Source of the DNA: Lysobacterales bacterium
Lineage (GTDB): Bacteria; Pseudomonadota; Gammaproteobacteria; Xanthomonadales; Xanthomonadaceae
Direction: 5' to 3'
Assembly (NCBI GenBank): GCA_014946745.1
Contig: JADCRD010000003.1
Coordinates: 682,001 to 746,000 of the forward strand
Length of the DNA stretch: 64,000 nt
Below the pieces are notes generated by a model. That model worked only from the letters and a program-made list of their open reading frames with translations. It made no database searches and was not told the origin of the DNA. This document shows positions 54,718 to 63,974 of this stretch, piece after piece. The first letter of the stretch is position 1; each line of letters opens with the position of its first letter. The position numbers were made by a program, and so were the translations under genes.

Positions 54718-56079
54718 CTAGTACCACTGCACGTTGACATTTGTGAAGAAAGCTGTCCACGGTGCGATTTCGCCAGCGGTGGAGGCGAAGATGATGCCCT
54801 CACCACCCAGCATGGTTGAGCTACCAGGCGCTAGCCCGAGCGAAAACAGGGGATAACCCTGCATGTACGCCGCGCCCCCTGCGACCAGTTGGTATGACTG
54901 GTTCCAGATCCGATAGTCTACTAGACCAAACGAATCCGCAGACATCTGCACTTGATAGACCACGCCATCACTTCCGCTCCACAAATTGCTTGGCACCGGG
55001 CAATTTCCAGCTGTGCCGGGCGTTCCAAAACTCCCGTTAGCGTCGGGCGCCTTGGCGCACGAGCAACCCGCTAGGGTCGGCGGAACATGGAACAGCTCGA
55101 CCTGGAAGCCTAGCCCTGATACACCGCAACTTCCGGGCTCTCGCGTGCCACTCAAGTCGCCCAATATGACTCCAACTCCCCAGTGATAAGCTCCGCTTGG
55201 GAATATGGGCTGCGTCCAATCATAAACCGCACGCAACATGAGCCCAACGTGGTGTTTGGAATTGGCCATTCCGTAGGTCACAACCTGGAACGACATCACT
55301 TGAGTCTGCGCGCTGGGGTTCCACCATGGACGCGGCACCTGCCAAAGCGTCTCACCGAACGTGGTGCCGCGCGCGCTCCCTCCGGGGCTAAGTGGCAAGG
55401 TGCTCCGTTTGCCAAGAATTACTCCGGACGGAACCGTGGGCGTCGCAGTGGTGTAGCCATAACCAACAACGCCTGCCGGACAGCCCGAACATCCGCCGCT
55501 AAGCTGCCAGCCTTGCCCGACAAGCCAGTTGACAGTTCCCGCGGAAGCGGTCATCTGGTAATCAGTTCCGCCGATGCCTTGGTCTGTCAGCATATAGAGC
55601 GGCGTTGATCCTGGCACTTGAAATGGATATAGATAGCCTTCAACTCTTGGGGTGCTTGTTCCCGGGTAGTATTCAAGATTAAACGTCGAGGGGACTCCTG
55701 CGCTTGTGTCGATCGCGTAGTAATGCGCTTGGAGCGAAGAGCTGTAGTAGCGGCGCAGAGGGGAAGTCGCAGGCGCTGGTTCTCTTTCCACGTAGATGAC
55801 AGTGCCTTGATCCTGAAATCCATAGCCCAGTGCGGTGTTGTACTGATTACTATCTGTGGTGTAGAAGTGGTCAGTGAACTGGGGAGCGTTTAAGCCCCAC
55901 AGCGGGATCAGGGGCACGCCAAGGGGCGCAGGAGCGGACTTAGCCGCAAACATGCCCATCGGATCGATCGTGGCGCGGCCAAGGTGCGGATCGGGCTTCG
56001 CTTCGATGTGGGGTGCTTTCGCAAAGGTTGGAGCCGCGAGTATTGCGGCAAGTATGAGGACGAAACTTCTTGCGTTCAT
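54718..56079 (-). CDS. Secreted DUF5648-like protein
   Basis: A 453-residue exported protein with a signal peptide (RSFVLILAAILAAPTFA); AAGG is six bases before the ATG. The N-terminal half carries HFYTTDSNQYNTALGYGFQD and later HYYAIDTSAG and YMLTDQGIGG, the repeated pattern of DUF5648-type domains found at cell surfaces. The C-terminal half (VMSFQVVTYGMANSKHHV to TAFFTNVNVQWY) looks like a lectin-like beta domain and I cannot name it. Base composition is lower in GC than in the flanking chromosome, which supports recent acquisition. Function unknown. Confidence 0.7.
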   Translation of the reverse strand: MNARSFVLILAAILAAPTFAKAPHIEAKPDPHLGRATIDPMGMFAAKSAPAPLGVPLIPLWGLNAPQFTDHFYTTDSNQYNTALGYGFQDQGTVIYVEREPAPATSPLRRYYSSSLQAHYYAIDTSAGVPSTFNLEYYPGTSTPRVEGYLYPFQVPGSTPLYMLTDQGIGGTDYQMTASAGTVNWLVGQGWQLSGGCSGCPAGVVGYGYTTATPTVPSGVILGKRSTLPLSPGGSARGTTFGETLWQVPRPWWNPSAQTQVMSFQVVTYGMANSKHHVGLMLRAVYDWTQPIFPSGAYHWGVGVILGDLSGTREPGSCGVSGLGFQVELFHVPPTLAGCSCAKAPDANGSFGTPGTAGNCPVPSNLWSGSDGVVYQVQMSADSFGLVDYRIWNQSYQLVAGGAAYMQGYPLFSLGLAPGSSTMLGGEGIIFASTAGEIAPWTAFFTNVNVQWY

Positions 56080-56507
56080 TTATGACCTTCCGGTTGCTTT
56101 CGAGATGCGAGCGCTTGCGTTCCGCAAGTCGTTCCGCACAGCCACGGAGTGTCACACTCCCAAGTCGCTGGTCTGTTTCGAGAGGTGAAACTCAATGAGC
56201 GCTGCTGAACGTAGCCTCGCCGAAGCACCGTACGTCGGGCATCTTCACGCGACAACCTGCAAAATCTTACAGGCTGGGCCTTGGTGCCATGGTCCAATCC
56301 TGCAATGCTTTGAGCGAGTTCCTGCCAGCGCTAACGTGGAGGTGGTCGTTCATCTTTGTATTCGAGACCCCCAAGCAGGCCATAGCGAACTGGTATCCTT
56401 ACACTTGGGCCCAGAGGTTCTGTGGACAGATGTCAGGTTTTTTTCAGGGCGGGTTGTCGTGTCGCCTCCGCTAGGGCAAGCGCGCGAAAGAGCGGGGGGC
56501 ATTCGTT
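56080..56507. other. Intergenic region of lower GC
   Basis: No gene is supported. An open frame at 56195-56518 lacks a signature, good start and codon bias. The region separates divergent genes and probably holds their promoters. T-rich tracts (for example GTTTTTTTCAG near 56437) mark a composition unlike the left part of the window. Confidence 0.4.
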
Positions 56508-58391
56508 GTGAGCAATAGTGTCAACACCAGGGCGCTGAATATCTTGTCGTCGCCCGCGTTCTGGAGCTACGGCTGCGTCACGCTTTTCGTGCTCATCTGT
56601 GCCTTCATTAGCGCGCATTCGTCTGGAGGGGGTGACGCTTACAGAGACCTCTATTTTGTTCAGCAGATAGCTCAGGGTGATTCCTTCCCCGTTCAAGGCC
56701 CGTTGATTGGCGGAATCCTGCACCTGAGTGCGCTTTGGTTTTATGTGCTTGTTCCCTTTTACTGGTTGGGGGGCGCGTTTGGAGCGCTGTTTGGGATGGG
56801 ACTGTTTGTTGGGCTTAAGTTCCCGCTGGCTCTATCTGTGGCGAGACGAGCAGGGTTTGATTGGAACGCTTCACTGGTGGCTGCCTTGGCTATGGGGCTT
56901 CCAGGGTGGACTATCTTGGCGCTGATAGCTCCAACTCATGCTGGCGCAAGTGAAGCCATAGTGCTGGCCTGCATCGCTGTGGCTCTTTCTGTTCGAGACG
57001 CGCCGCACCAGCTTCGACGGTGGGCATTGCTAGGCCTGCTTTTTGTTTTTGCGGTACACGCACATCCGGTTGCGTTCGTGCTTGCCGTCCTAATGGTGTC
57101 GGCTGTAGTTTTCTTTAGAGCGTCAGTAGCCGAATTGCTACGAGGCCTATTTACGTCGTCTCTCGTTTTTTTTGCGGGTATGGCGCCTGTGTGGTGGGGG
57201 ATCTTTAGTGCCGAGAAGCCCGAAGGTGTGCAGGGTCTGGGCTTTTGGTCTTCGAACGTGCTGAGTATCGAGCGCATTGCAGACATCGCGCTGCTTCTGC
57301 GGTCTGTTTTTTGGGGTGGCGGTGAGTTTACATTGGGCTACTGGCTCGCTGAAGGCTCCGCATACGCATGGATTATGGGTGCATACTCCCTCGTTCTGGT
57401 TCTTTCTGCATTTGGGCTTCTGGCAAGCCTCGTTGTCGGATTGCATCGCTCGCTATCGCTTCTATTCTTGCTCCTTCTTTTTACTCATTCTGCCAGCGTT
57501 CTTGTCATACGCGATGTAACCCCATACTGGATGCTGTACGCGCACGGTGTGTTGGTGGCTTGCTTTGTCGCTTTGGGCAGCCTCTACTGGATCGAAAGGC
57601 GATGGCTGACGTATCTCCCCGCATTCTTGTGTGGCGCAGCAGCTGCGGCCACGCTCCTTGCTGCGCTCGGTTTTGTGAGGAATCCCCCGTCGACTTTAGC
57701 GTTTCCCACTTTTCAGTCCCCCGGGCCTGGGTTTATGGATGTCACGCAATTACCGATCGGGCGAACTCAGATCTCCCATCAGCAGGTCAACCTACGCCAG
57801 ATTGAAGAGGCCGGGCGCTTGGTCTGTGCCGGGGCCCGTTTGTACGGTCATCTGGCAGTCTTGACGGACCTGAGCTTCGGGATTGGGCCACGTCGACTCT
57901 GCTCCGATCCATCGCGGTTGGAGATCGGGGGAAGTCCTGGCAGCGACGAGCACACCATTGCTGGTTTAAACCTCGCGGCGGCCGCTGCACTCGGATGGGA
58001 GGATCAGTACAGTGAGGACACTGGATTCTTGATAGCGAAGGCTCGCGCGACCGAGTTTGCGTCGAGTTCGTTCAAGCTAGTAGAGGGAGGTCGCTTTCCT
58101 TGGAGAGACTTCTCTGCTGTGGAGTCGCATGAGGCAAAGATCTCCGTGGAGCTGGCGGAGAATGAGGCACTCCTTTTGACGGATCGATCGGTTGGTTCGG
58201 TTCCTATTGAGGTGGTCGTAGAGATTCAAGGCCTCTCTACAATCGTACCGATTCACGCTGATCGCTTTGTTCGCATCTGGCGGTGTCAGCGGAGCCGTTC
58301 GTCGTGCACACTTAAGGTGTCAGTTGTTGGCGCTCCTGACACAACAGATCTCGTAGTGATCTCCTCCGAGCTGGCGGTTTCGGAGGGGTAG
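56508..58391 (+). CDS. Polytopic membrane protein, GT-C glycosyltransferase-like
   Basis: A 627-residue inner-membrane protein. It has roughly ten hydrophobic helices in the first 400 residues (YGCVTLFVLICAFISAHS, WALLGLLFVFAVHAHPVAFV, LFLLLLFTHSASVLVI) and a soluble C-terminal domain of about 220 residues. SSGGGDAYRDLYFVQQIAQG after the first helix resembles the acidic first loop of GT-C glycosyltransferases, which use lipid-linked sugars. No family can be named. The GTG start (56508) has only a G-run upstream. Codon use is less GC-rich than in neighbours. Role could be surface glycan modification (guess). Confidence 0.65.
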   Translation: MSNSVNTRALNILSSPAFWSYGCVTLFVLICAFISAHSSGGGDAYRDLYFVQQIAQGDSFPVQGPLIGGILHLSALWFYVLVPFYWLGGAFGALFGMGLFVGLKFPLALSVARRAGFDWNASLVAALAMGLPGWTILALIAPTHAGASEAIVLACIAVALSVRDAPHQLRRWALLGLLFVFAVHAHPVAFVLAVLMVSAVVFFRASVAELLRGLFTSSLVFFAGMAPVWWGIFSAEKPEGVQGLGFWSSNVLSIERIADIALLLRSVFWGGGEFTLGYWLAEGSAYAWIMGAYSLVLVLSAFGLLASLVVGLHRSLSLLFLLLLFTHSASVLVIRDVTPYWMLYAHGVLVACFVALGSLYWIERRWLTYLPAFLCGAAAAATLLAALGFVRNPPSTLAFPTFQSPGPGFMDVTQLPIGRTQISHQQVNLRQIEEAGRLVCAGARLYGHLAVLTDLSFGIGPRRLCSDPSRLEIGGSPGSDEHTIAGLNLAAAAALGWEDQYSEDTGFLIAKARATEFASSSFKLVEGGRFPWRDFSAVESHEAKISVELAENEALLLTDRSVGSVPIEVVVEIQGLSTIVPIHADRFVRIWRCQRSRSSCTLKVSVVGAPDTTDLVVISSELAVSEG

Positions 58392-58466
58392 GTATCGTGA
58401 CCTGCGCGGAGATTGTCGGACCCTTTGAACGTTGAGAGGATGGCTCCTGAGATCAGCGAGAAGCGC

Positions 58467-59580
58467 ATGCGCAAGTCCCGATTCACCGACTAGCAGATAG
58501 TCAGGGTCCTCAATGAGGTTGACAAGTCGCCGGTTGCGGAGGTTGCCAAGAAGTACGGAATCGGTGTGCAGACGCTGTACGTCTGGTGCAAGCGCTACAG
58601 CAAGCTGGAGACCGCCGAGGTCAAGGAGCTGCGGAGGTTGCAGCAGCAAATCGCGCTCCTGTAGGTAAGCGCCCGCCCACCTCACCTTCCATCCTGACCT
58701 GATCTTCCCAACCGTCGCCGGTTTTCTCGATGGAGTACCGGTCGATGTCGTGTTCGGAGGCGTGGCGTGGTGGGCGCTTACATATCGACAGCCTGCTGGC
58801 GATCGAAGGCTAAGCGGCTGTCAGCGGCGGAGGCTCAACACATGGCGAGGTCGAGCGGTAGGTGTCGTCGCCGGACGCTTAGGGCTGATCGAGGGCACGG
58901 GCATTTATGGGCGCGTCTGGGCTTGGCTGATCTTCCCGCAAGCTGTCCACAAGGGCGTCACCCGGCTGTTGGCCCGAGCGGGCTTGCATGGCTGGTCGAG
59001 GCGGACGAAACACTATTTCGGTGGCAAGCCCTGGACCCGGGCCGTCGGCGTCCAGAACCTGTTGGAGCGGGACTTCAATGCACAGGTGCCCTGGATCAAA
59101 TGGGTCAGCGACATCACCGTGATTGACACACAGGCTTGCAATCTGCGCCTATGCGTGGTGATCGACCTCTAAAAGAAGCTGGTCACGCGCTGATCAATGC
59201 ATCACGAGTAGTATCGCAACATTGTTGTCTGTGTGGTGCGGATGGCAGTGTGGCAGCGACGAGGAGCATTTGGGGTCATCCTGCACTCTGACCGGGGTAG
59301 GCAATTCATCAGCGGGGACGCCCAGAGGATTCTGGGTCAGAACGCCTCAATGTTCAGCATTATTGCGTCCGGCTGCTGTGCCGACGTCGCCGCCTGTGAG
59401 GGCTCCTTGGGGCAGCTCGAGCGGGTGCGCGTGGACCCTCAGGACTACTGAACCCGTGCGAGGCTCGGGTCGACCTGTTCGACTGCATCGAGCGGTTCCA
59501 CAACCCCCCGATGCGACGTAGAGTTGCTCGCCGTGACTACAGGTTTGCAGACTTGTTCAAATCGCCTGCGGATAAGAGGT
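58467..59580 (+). pseudogene. Decayed IS3-family insertion sequence
   Basis: OrfA (58467-58664) reads MRKSRFTD, then TAG, then QIVRVLNEVDKSPVAEVAKK and GIGVQTLYVWCKRYSKLE: an IS3 OrfA with an internal stop. OrfB traces follow in several frames (NLLERDFNAQVPWIKWVSDI, IDTQACNLRLCVVIDL, then a stop, and MAVWQRRGAFGVILHSDRGR, then QFISGDAQRILGQ), ending with LFDCIERFHNPP. These match the DDE core of IS3 transposases (TDI, HSDRGxQF), but stops and frameshifts make it non-functional. It separates two cargo genes. Confidence 0.85.
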
Positions 59581-59643
59581 AGGACCCCTAACATTGACAG
59601 TCTGGGGAACGGCGTTGCCGAGCCGAGTCTTGGGAGACAGAAA

Positions 59644-61887
59644 ATGGAAAGTGAGCCGACGCAGGACGCAGGAGCGTTATCGAGCATCGCGGTAGTGAAG
59701 CCCGAAGAATTCACCATGACCATCCAGGGCGGCATGCTCGAAGCCCTCGGGATCAACATGTATACGACGCTGGGCAAGTGCCTCGTCGAGTTTGTCGCGA
59801 ACGCCTATGACGCCGAGTCGCCGAGGGTGGACATCGCGATTCCTGTGGGGGAGATTGAGAAGGCACGCGACCAAGTTCGCAGGGCAGCGAGAGCCTCTGC
59901 CCTCGCGGAAGCCCAAGCGGCGGGGGGGCGCGCGCCCTCATCCCGCGGGCGGATCTTGCTCCTCGCGCTGCCGGAAGACATAAAGGTCACGATCCGCGAT
60001 GCGGGCAACGGCATGACGCCCCAGCAGGTTCAGAACGTGTTCCTTCCGATTAATCGCAAACGTCGCATCGGCAACGATGGGCAAGAGACGAACCTTAAGA
60101 CTGAGAACGGCCTGCGGTACGCGATGGGCCGGAAGGGTCTGGGAAAGCTCGCCGGTTTCGGCGCCGCCGGCGTTGTCCGCGTCGAAACCAAACGGCGCGG
60201 TCAGGACTTCGCCACGAGCTTTTGTATGCGGTACGACAAGCTTGTGGCTGAGCCGAACCTCAGCGAGGTCGTGTTGCCGGCGACGTATATCCCGGGGAAA
60301 GAAGTCCAAGAGAGCTACACGCTCATCGAGCTGTCGGCTCTCAAGTGCGACGCCGTGCGAAATAACGTCGATTCCATCAAGAGCACGCTCTCGGAAGCCT
60401 TCTTCGGCATCCTGCCGGCCGACTTTGAGATCAAGGTCAATGAGGAAGTGGTTGTGGCCGAAACGCCGAAATACGAGTTCACCTTCCCCAGTGGACCGAG
60501 AGTCGATGCCGAAGGCTTCGCCACGGTGCGGCTCGACATCGATGACATGCCTGAACCGCTCGAGTACCGCTATTCGGTGAGGTTTCGCGAGAAGGGCGCT
60601 CATCTTCCCGCGGCCAAGCGAGGCGCCCGTATCTACTGCAACAACCGGCTCGCTGCTGGGCCGACGCTCCTCGACCTGCCCACTGGCATGCACAACTTCC
60701 ATGCGCAGTCGTATATGGAATGCATCGTGATCGCCGACGAGCTCGATCGGTTCGGCGTCGACATCATAAATACCAATCGAACGCACCTACGCCAGGACAG
60801 CCAGCTCGTAGAAAAGCTGCTTTCGACCGTTACCGAGTCGATGATGGAGGGGATCAAGGCGCACTCGAAATTCAGGAACGCCAGGGCCGAGCAGGACATC
60901 CAGGACAATCCCGAGGCGCGCATGCTGGATCGCGTCGCGCAGCAGCTTCCTCCACGGTCGAGAGGTCCGATCAAAAAGCTGTTGACCACGCTCGCAGCGC
61001 GCCATGGCGTAGACAGCACGGAGTTTAAAGAGGTCGCGCCGCTGGTCATCAATGCTGCGAATGCGAGCGAGGTGCTGATCAAGCTCATCGAGGTAGGCGC
61101 TAACCCGGAGTCGATCGAGAAAGTCGCCGGGCATCTGCGCGACCTTGCGGAGATCGAGCGACTTGATGCTCTCAAGCTTTACAGGGGGCGCCGCAACGGA
61201 ATCAACGCGCTCAAGAAGCTCGAGCTCGAGGGCGAGGAAAACTGGAAGAAGAAAGCTTCGGAAACCCAGCTGCACGCGCTCTTCAAGAGCGATCCATGGC
61301 TGATCCGGCCGGAGTTCACCCGACCAATTGTCAGCGATGAGGATCTCAGCAAGCTGGCCTCGAAACTCGCTCGACAGATCGGCGTGGACTCCTTCACTCC
61401 GATGCAGAAGAGCGGCAAGGACGACCTCACGCGTCCCGACCTCGTCTTCGTCATGGCGGACAGCGCGATGCCATCGGAGGTCGTAATCGTTGAACTAAAG
61501 TCACCCACCCTCCCGCTCGAGCTGGAACACCTCACCCAGCTCGAGCGCTACATGCGAAAGGTCGAGCAGTTCATCGAAATCGAGCTGAGCGGGCGTTTCT
61601 GTGCCGTGCGCGGAATCCTGATTGGCGCGCTGCCAGATTCGACGACGACTGCCGAAGGAAGCCTTGATCTTCTGCACAAGATGAAGAAGGCCGGGATCCG
61701 TGAGCCGTGGGAGGTGGTGGGCATTCGAAGTCTGATTGAGCGTGCACTTCAGATCCATCAGGCCGCGATCGACACGTTGGAAGAGGAGCTGAAGGAGGAC
61801 GACGAAGAGGAAGAGGCTCAGGATTCCCAATCCGCCGGTGACACATCCAACGCGCCTTACGCTGAAGGTGGTGTCGAAGCCACGTGA
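59644..61887 (+). CDS. GHKL ATPase (MutL/MORC-like) fused to a PD-(D/E)xK-like nuclease domain
   Basis: A 747-residue protein. ATG 59644 has GGGAG seven bases upstream. The N-terminal part is a GHKL ATP-binding domain: N box CLVEFVANAYDAESP (E49, N53), G1 IRDAGNGMTPQQ (D119, G121, G123) and G2 MGRKGLGKLAGFGAAG (residues 162-168). A S5-like transducer and a long helical region follow. The C-terminal 180 residues contain LTRPDLVFVM (D599) and VVIVELKSPTLPLELEHLTQ (E617, K619), a PD-(D/E)xK-type nuclease pattern resembling Shedu/DUF4263 domains. The tail is acidic. MutL/MORC-like GHKL proteins are known in restriction-like operons with DNA methyltransferases, as here. Confidence 0.8.
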   Translation: MESEPTQDAGALSSIAVVKPEEFTMTIQGGMLEALGINMYTTLGKCLVEFVANAYDAESPRVDIAIPVGEIEKARDQVRRAARASALAEAQAAGGRAPSSRGRILLLALPEDIKVTIRDAGNGMTPQQVQNVFLPINRKRRIGNDGQETNLKTENGLRYAMGRKGLGKLAGFGAAGVVRVETKRRGQDFATSFCMRYDKLVAEPNLSEVVLPATYIPGKEVQESYTLIELSALKCDAVRNNVDSIKSTLSEAFFGILPADFEIKVNEEVVVAETPKYEFTFPSGPRVDAEGFATVRLDIDDMPEPLEYRYSVRFREKGAHLPAAKRGARIYCNNRLAAGPTLLDLPTGMHNFHAQSYMECIVIADELDRFGVDIINTNRTHLRQDSQLVEKLLSTVTESMMEGIKAHSKFRNARAEQDIQDNPEARMLDRVAQQLPPRSRGPIKKLLTTLAARHGVDSTEFKEVAPLVINAANASEVLIKLIEVGANPESIEKVAGHLRDLAEIERLDALKLYRGRRNGINALKKLELEGEENWKKKASETQLHALFKSDPWLIRPEFTRPIVSDEDLSKLASKLARQIGVDSFTPMQKSGKDDLTRPDLVFVMADSAMPSEVVIVELKSPTLPLELEHLTQLERYMRKVEQFIEIELSGRFCAVRGILIGALPDSTTTAEGSLDLLHKMKKAGIREPWEVVGIRSLIERALQIHQAAIDTLEEELKEDDEEEEAQDSQSAGDTSNAPYAEGGVEAT

Positions 61888-61893
61888 TTTACG

Positions 61894-62898
61894 CTAGAAC
61901 AGAGCCAGCACTTGGCGGGCGACAGCGCGCCCCAGGCCGAGTGGTACGCCGTTTCCAATCTGGCGCGTAATCGCCGTACGGTGTCCCTGCAGCACCCAGT
62001 CGTCCGGGATCTGCTGCAGGCGAGCGCCCTCGCGCAACGAGATCATGCGGTCCTCGTAGGGATGGATGTAGCGCCCCTTCGAAGGGTTCTGGAAGTCGCA
62101 GCGTAGGGTATTGGCCGGCGCGGAGGGGTCGATGCGCCCCCAGACGTCCGTGGCCTGGCACCCGATCCTATACCAGGATGGAGGGCAAAGGCGGGGGGCA
62201 ACGCGCATCAGGTCGCGTCGATCGCCGCCTCGCGGCAGGTGGCGCATGCGCGCCGAGGCTAGTGGTGAATGTTCTGGCCAGATTTGCATCGGGTCGTCGC
62301 GCGCGATGGCCTCGAAGACCATCGCCGCCGTGGTCCGGGACGTAGGGGGCGGTGGCTCAGGCAGCCCGATTCGGGACGCAATCGTGAAGGAACGCCGACG
62401 GTGCTGCGGGACGCCGAAGTCGGCGGCGTCCAACGTCCACGTCGCGGTCTCGTAACCGAGACGGCGCAGGTTGCGCGTCATCGTTCGCCACTGCGCGGCG
62501 AGTAGAAACGGCGGAACGTTTTCGACCACCACCACCTGCGCATCGGTGCTGCGGGCCCAACGGGGGATCTGCAGGCAAAGCTTGTTTCGGATGTCTTTCG
62601 GGTCCCGTCGTCCAAGCGTGCTGAAGCCTTGGCAGGGGGGGCCGGCAATCAAGACATCAACGCGCTGCGTAGGCGTCATCGCCTCGATCGCGCCTACTAG
62701 CACGTGAGGACCAACATTGCACGCATACGAGGCGGCCGCGTGGATGTCCAATTCGATCGCAAAGTCGAGCTCGGCACCGTGTTCGCGAAAGGCTTGCCCG
62801 AATAGACCGGCGCCGCTGAACAAGTCTCCCACCTGCACTCGGGAGCGCAAGCGACGTGGGGAGGCCGCATGTCGAGCGGGGAGAATGCTGGGGTGCAC
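61894..62898 (-). CDS. DNA (cytosine-5) methyltransferase
   Basis: A 334-residue C5-methyltransferase. Motif I is VGDLFSGAGLFGQAF, motif IV AGPPCQGFST (catalytic C89), motif VI VVENVPPFL, motif VIII PQHRRRSF and motif X ITRQIGNGVPLGLGRAV. The target-recognition region (about residues 180-260) is short, so the site cannot be predicted. The 3' end lies 6 bases from that of the convergent GHKL-nuclease gene. The GTG start at 62898 is about 40 bases from the divergent XRE gene. It would protect host DNA if the neighbouring protein is a restriction factor. No Vsr or classical endonuclease gene is next to it. Confidence 0.93.
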   Translation of the reverse strand: MHPSILPARHAASPRRLRSRVQVGDLFSGAGLFGQAFREHGAELDFAIELDIHAAASYACNVGPHVLVGAIEAMTPTQRVDVLIAGPPCQGFSTLGRRDPKDIRNKLCLQIPRWARSTDAQVVVVENVPPFLLAAQWRTMTRNLRRLGYETATWTLDAADFGVPQHRRRSFTIASRIGLPEPPPPTSRTTAAMVFEAIARDDPMQIWPEHSPLASARMRHLPRGGDRRDLMRVAPRLCPPSWYRIGCQATDVWGRIDPSAPANTLRCDFQNPSKGRYIHPYEDRMISLREGARLQQIPDDWVLQGHRTAITRQIGNGVPLGLGRAVARQVLALF

Positions 62899-62918
62899 TG
62901 ACTTGCCTTGTGCGCAGA

Positions 62919-62937
62919 TGTGCAGATATTATGCACA
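62919..62937. promoter_or_regulatory. Dyad operator between methyltransferase and XRE genes
   Basis: TGTGCA-GATATTA-TGCACA: two perfectly complementary six-base arms separated by seven bases. It lies between the divergent starts at 62898 and 62939. A second dyad with the same geometry, TTTGCA-AAAAATA-TGCAAA, occupies 63109-63127 inside the XRE gene. The shared T(T/G)TGCA-N7-TGCA(A/C)A pattern fits binding by one HTH dimer. Confidence 0.55.
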
Positions 62938-62938
62938 A

Positions 62939-63292
62939 ATGGCGGCGCGAATCAACTCTTCACTACAGGCACGCATGCTCGGCGAGCGACTGCGCACGGC
63001 AAGGCGTGCTCGTAAGCTTTCACTGAAGAGGCTCGGCGAATTGACCGGTGTCCACCACTCCCAGATCTCCCGCTTCGAGCAGGGCGAGGCGGTCACATTC
63101 AGCGTGAATTTGCAAAAAATATGCAAAGAGCTGCGTGTTGGCCTCGCCCTGAGCGCAACTGATCGCTCAGCGCCCCTGAGTCAACGCATCGATGCGCTAG
63201 TCTGCGCAGCGCCTTCGATGGTCGAGGCGCTGGAGGCCTTCTTGACAGCGATGGAGCGGGTCGTGGCCAGTTCTTCGAATTCCGGGCGTTGA
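62939..63292 (+). CDS. XRE-family helix-turn-helix regulator
   Basis: A 117-residue protein with one HTH: LGERLRTARRARKLSLKRLG, ELTGVHHSQISRFEQGEAVTF, followed by an alpha-helical tail (QRIDALVCAAPSMVEALEAF). It resembles the controller (C) proteins of restriction-modification systems and phage repressors. ATG 62939 lies directly after the dyad; ATG 62918 (adding MCRYYAQ) is also possible, and neither has a clear Shine-Dalgarno. Divergent from the methyltransferase gene, it probably controls that gene and itself. The following 190 bp show no gene. Confidence 0.8.
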   Translation: MAARINSSLQARMLGERLRTARRARKLSLKRLGELTGVHHSQISRFEQGEAVTFSVNLQKICKELRVGLALSATDRSAPLSQRIDALVCAAPSMVEALEAFLTAMERVVASSSNSGR

Positions 63293-63485
63293 CCCACACA
63301 ACATCCCCTTCATCTCGTCGCTGATTGCCCCCCCCGTGCTCGGCGCCCGCGCGGCTCGTGATTGCGGAGAATGGTGGTCGAGCGCGATGGACTAGGACCG
63401 AACAGCGCCGACTTCGATTGCTTGGCCATCGCCCGGGGATCGTCGTCATGGTCGCTCAGCAGGTCGAGCACTTGGATGGAGTTGA

Positions 63486-63974
63486 ATGCCGAGCTTCGGC
63501 GCGCTCTGCCGCATCGAAGGCGAAGCCAAGGACCAGGGCCTGCAGGGCGAGGCGCTGCGCGCCTGTCGCCAGCAGCACGCTGCTCCGTGGCTGACCAAGC
63601 TGCAGGACTGCCTGCAGGCGCAGGGGGGCAAGGCGCTGAAGAACAGAGGCCTCGCCGAGGCGGTGAACCACGGGCTCAGTCGCTGGCCTGCGTTGCTGGG
63701 CTACATCGAGGATGGCGGTCGACCGATCGAAAACAAGCCGATCGAAAACGCTATCCGCCCGATCACACTCGGCCGTAAGAACTGGCTGCTCATCGGCAGC
63801 ACGAACGCCGGCCCGCGCGCCGCCGCGATCATGAGCCAGGTCGCCACCGCCAAGGCCAACTGCGTTTGCCCGTAGGCTTGGCTGAGCCACGTGCTGGCCC
63901 GCTTTCCGACTACGCGCAATCGGGACATGGACCGACTGCTGCCCATTGCGGGCTGGGCGGCAGTCACGGCCTGA
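63486..63974 (+). pseudogene. Fragment of an IS66-family transposase (C-terminal part)
   Basis: The frame reads AKDQGLQGEALRACRQQHAA, then GLAEAVNHGLSRWPALLGYI, then ENKPIENAIRPITLGRKNWL. This is the DDE C-terminal part of IS66 TnpC (canonical DNNxxERAxRPxxLGRKNWLF). A stop (TAG at 63873-63875) interrupts it, after which AWLSHVLARFPTTRNRDMDR and LLPIAGW continue in frame to TGA at 63972-63974. The N-terminal part, TnpA and TnpB are missing, so it is not functional. Confidence 0.85.

Noticed and set aside
56195-56518. Open frame of 107 codons between the DUF5648-like and GT-C-like genes
   Set aside because: No good ribosome binding site, no hydrophobic or family pattern, and it overlaps the start of the next gene.
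63293-63485. The gap between the XRE gene and the IS66 fragment as a possible small gene or RNA
   Set aside because: Open frames there have no motif and no start signal, and no strong hairpin is visible.
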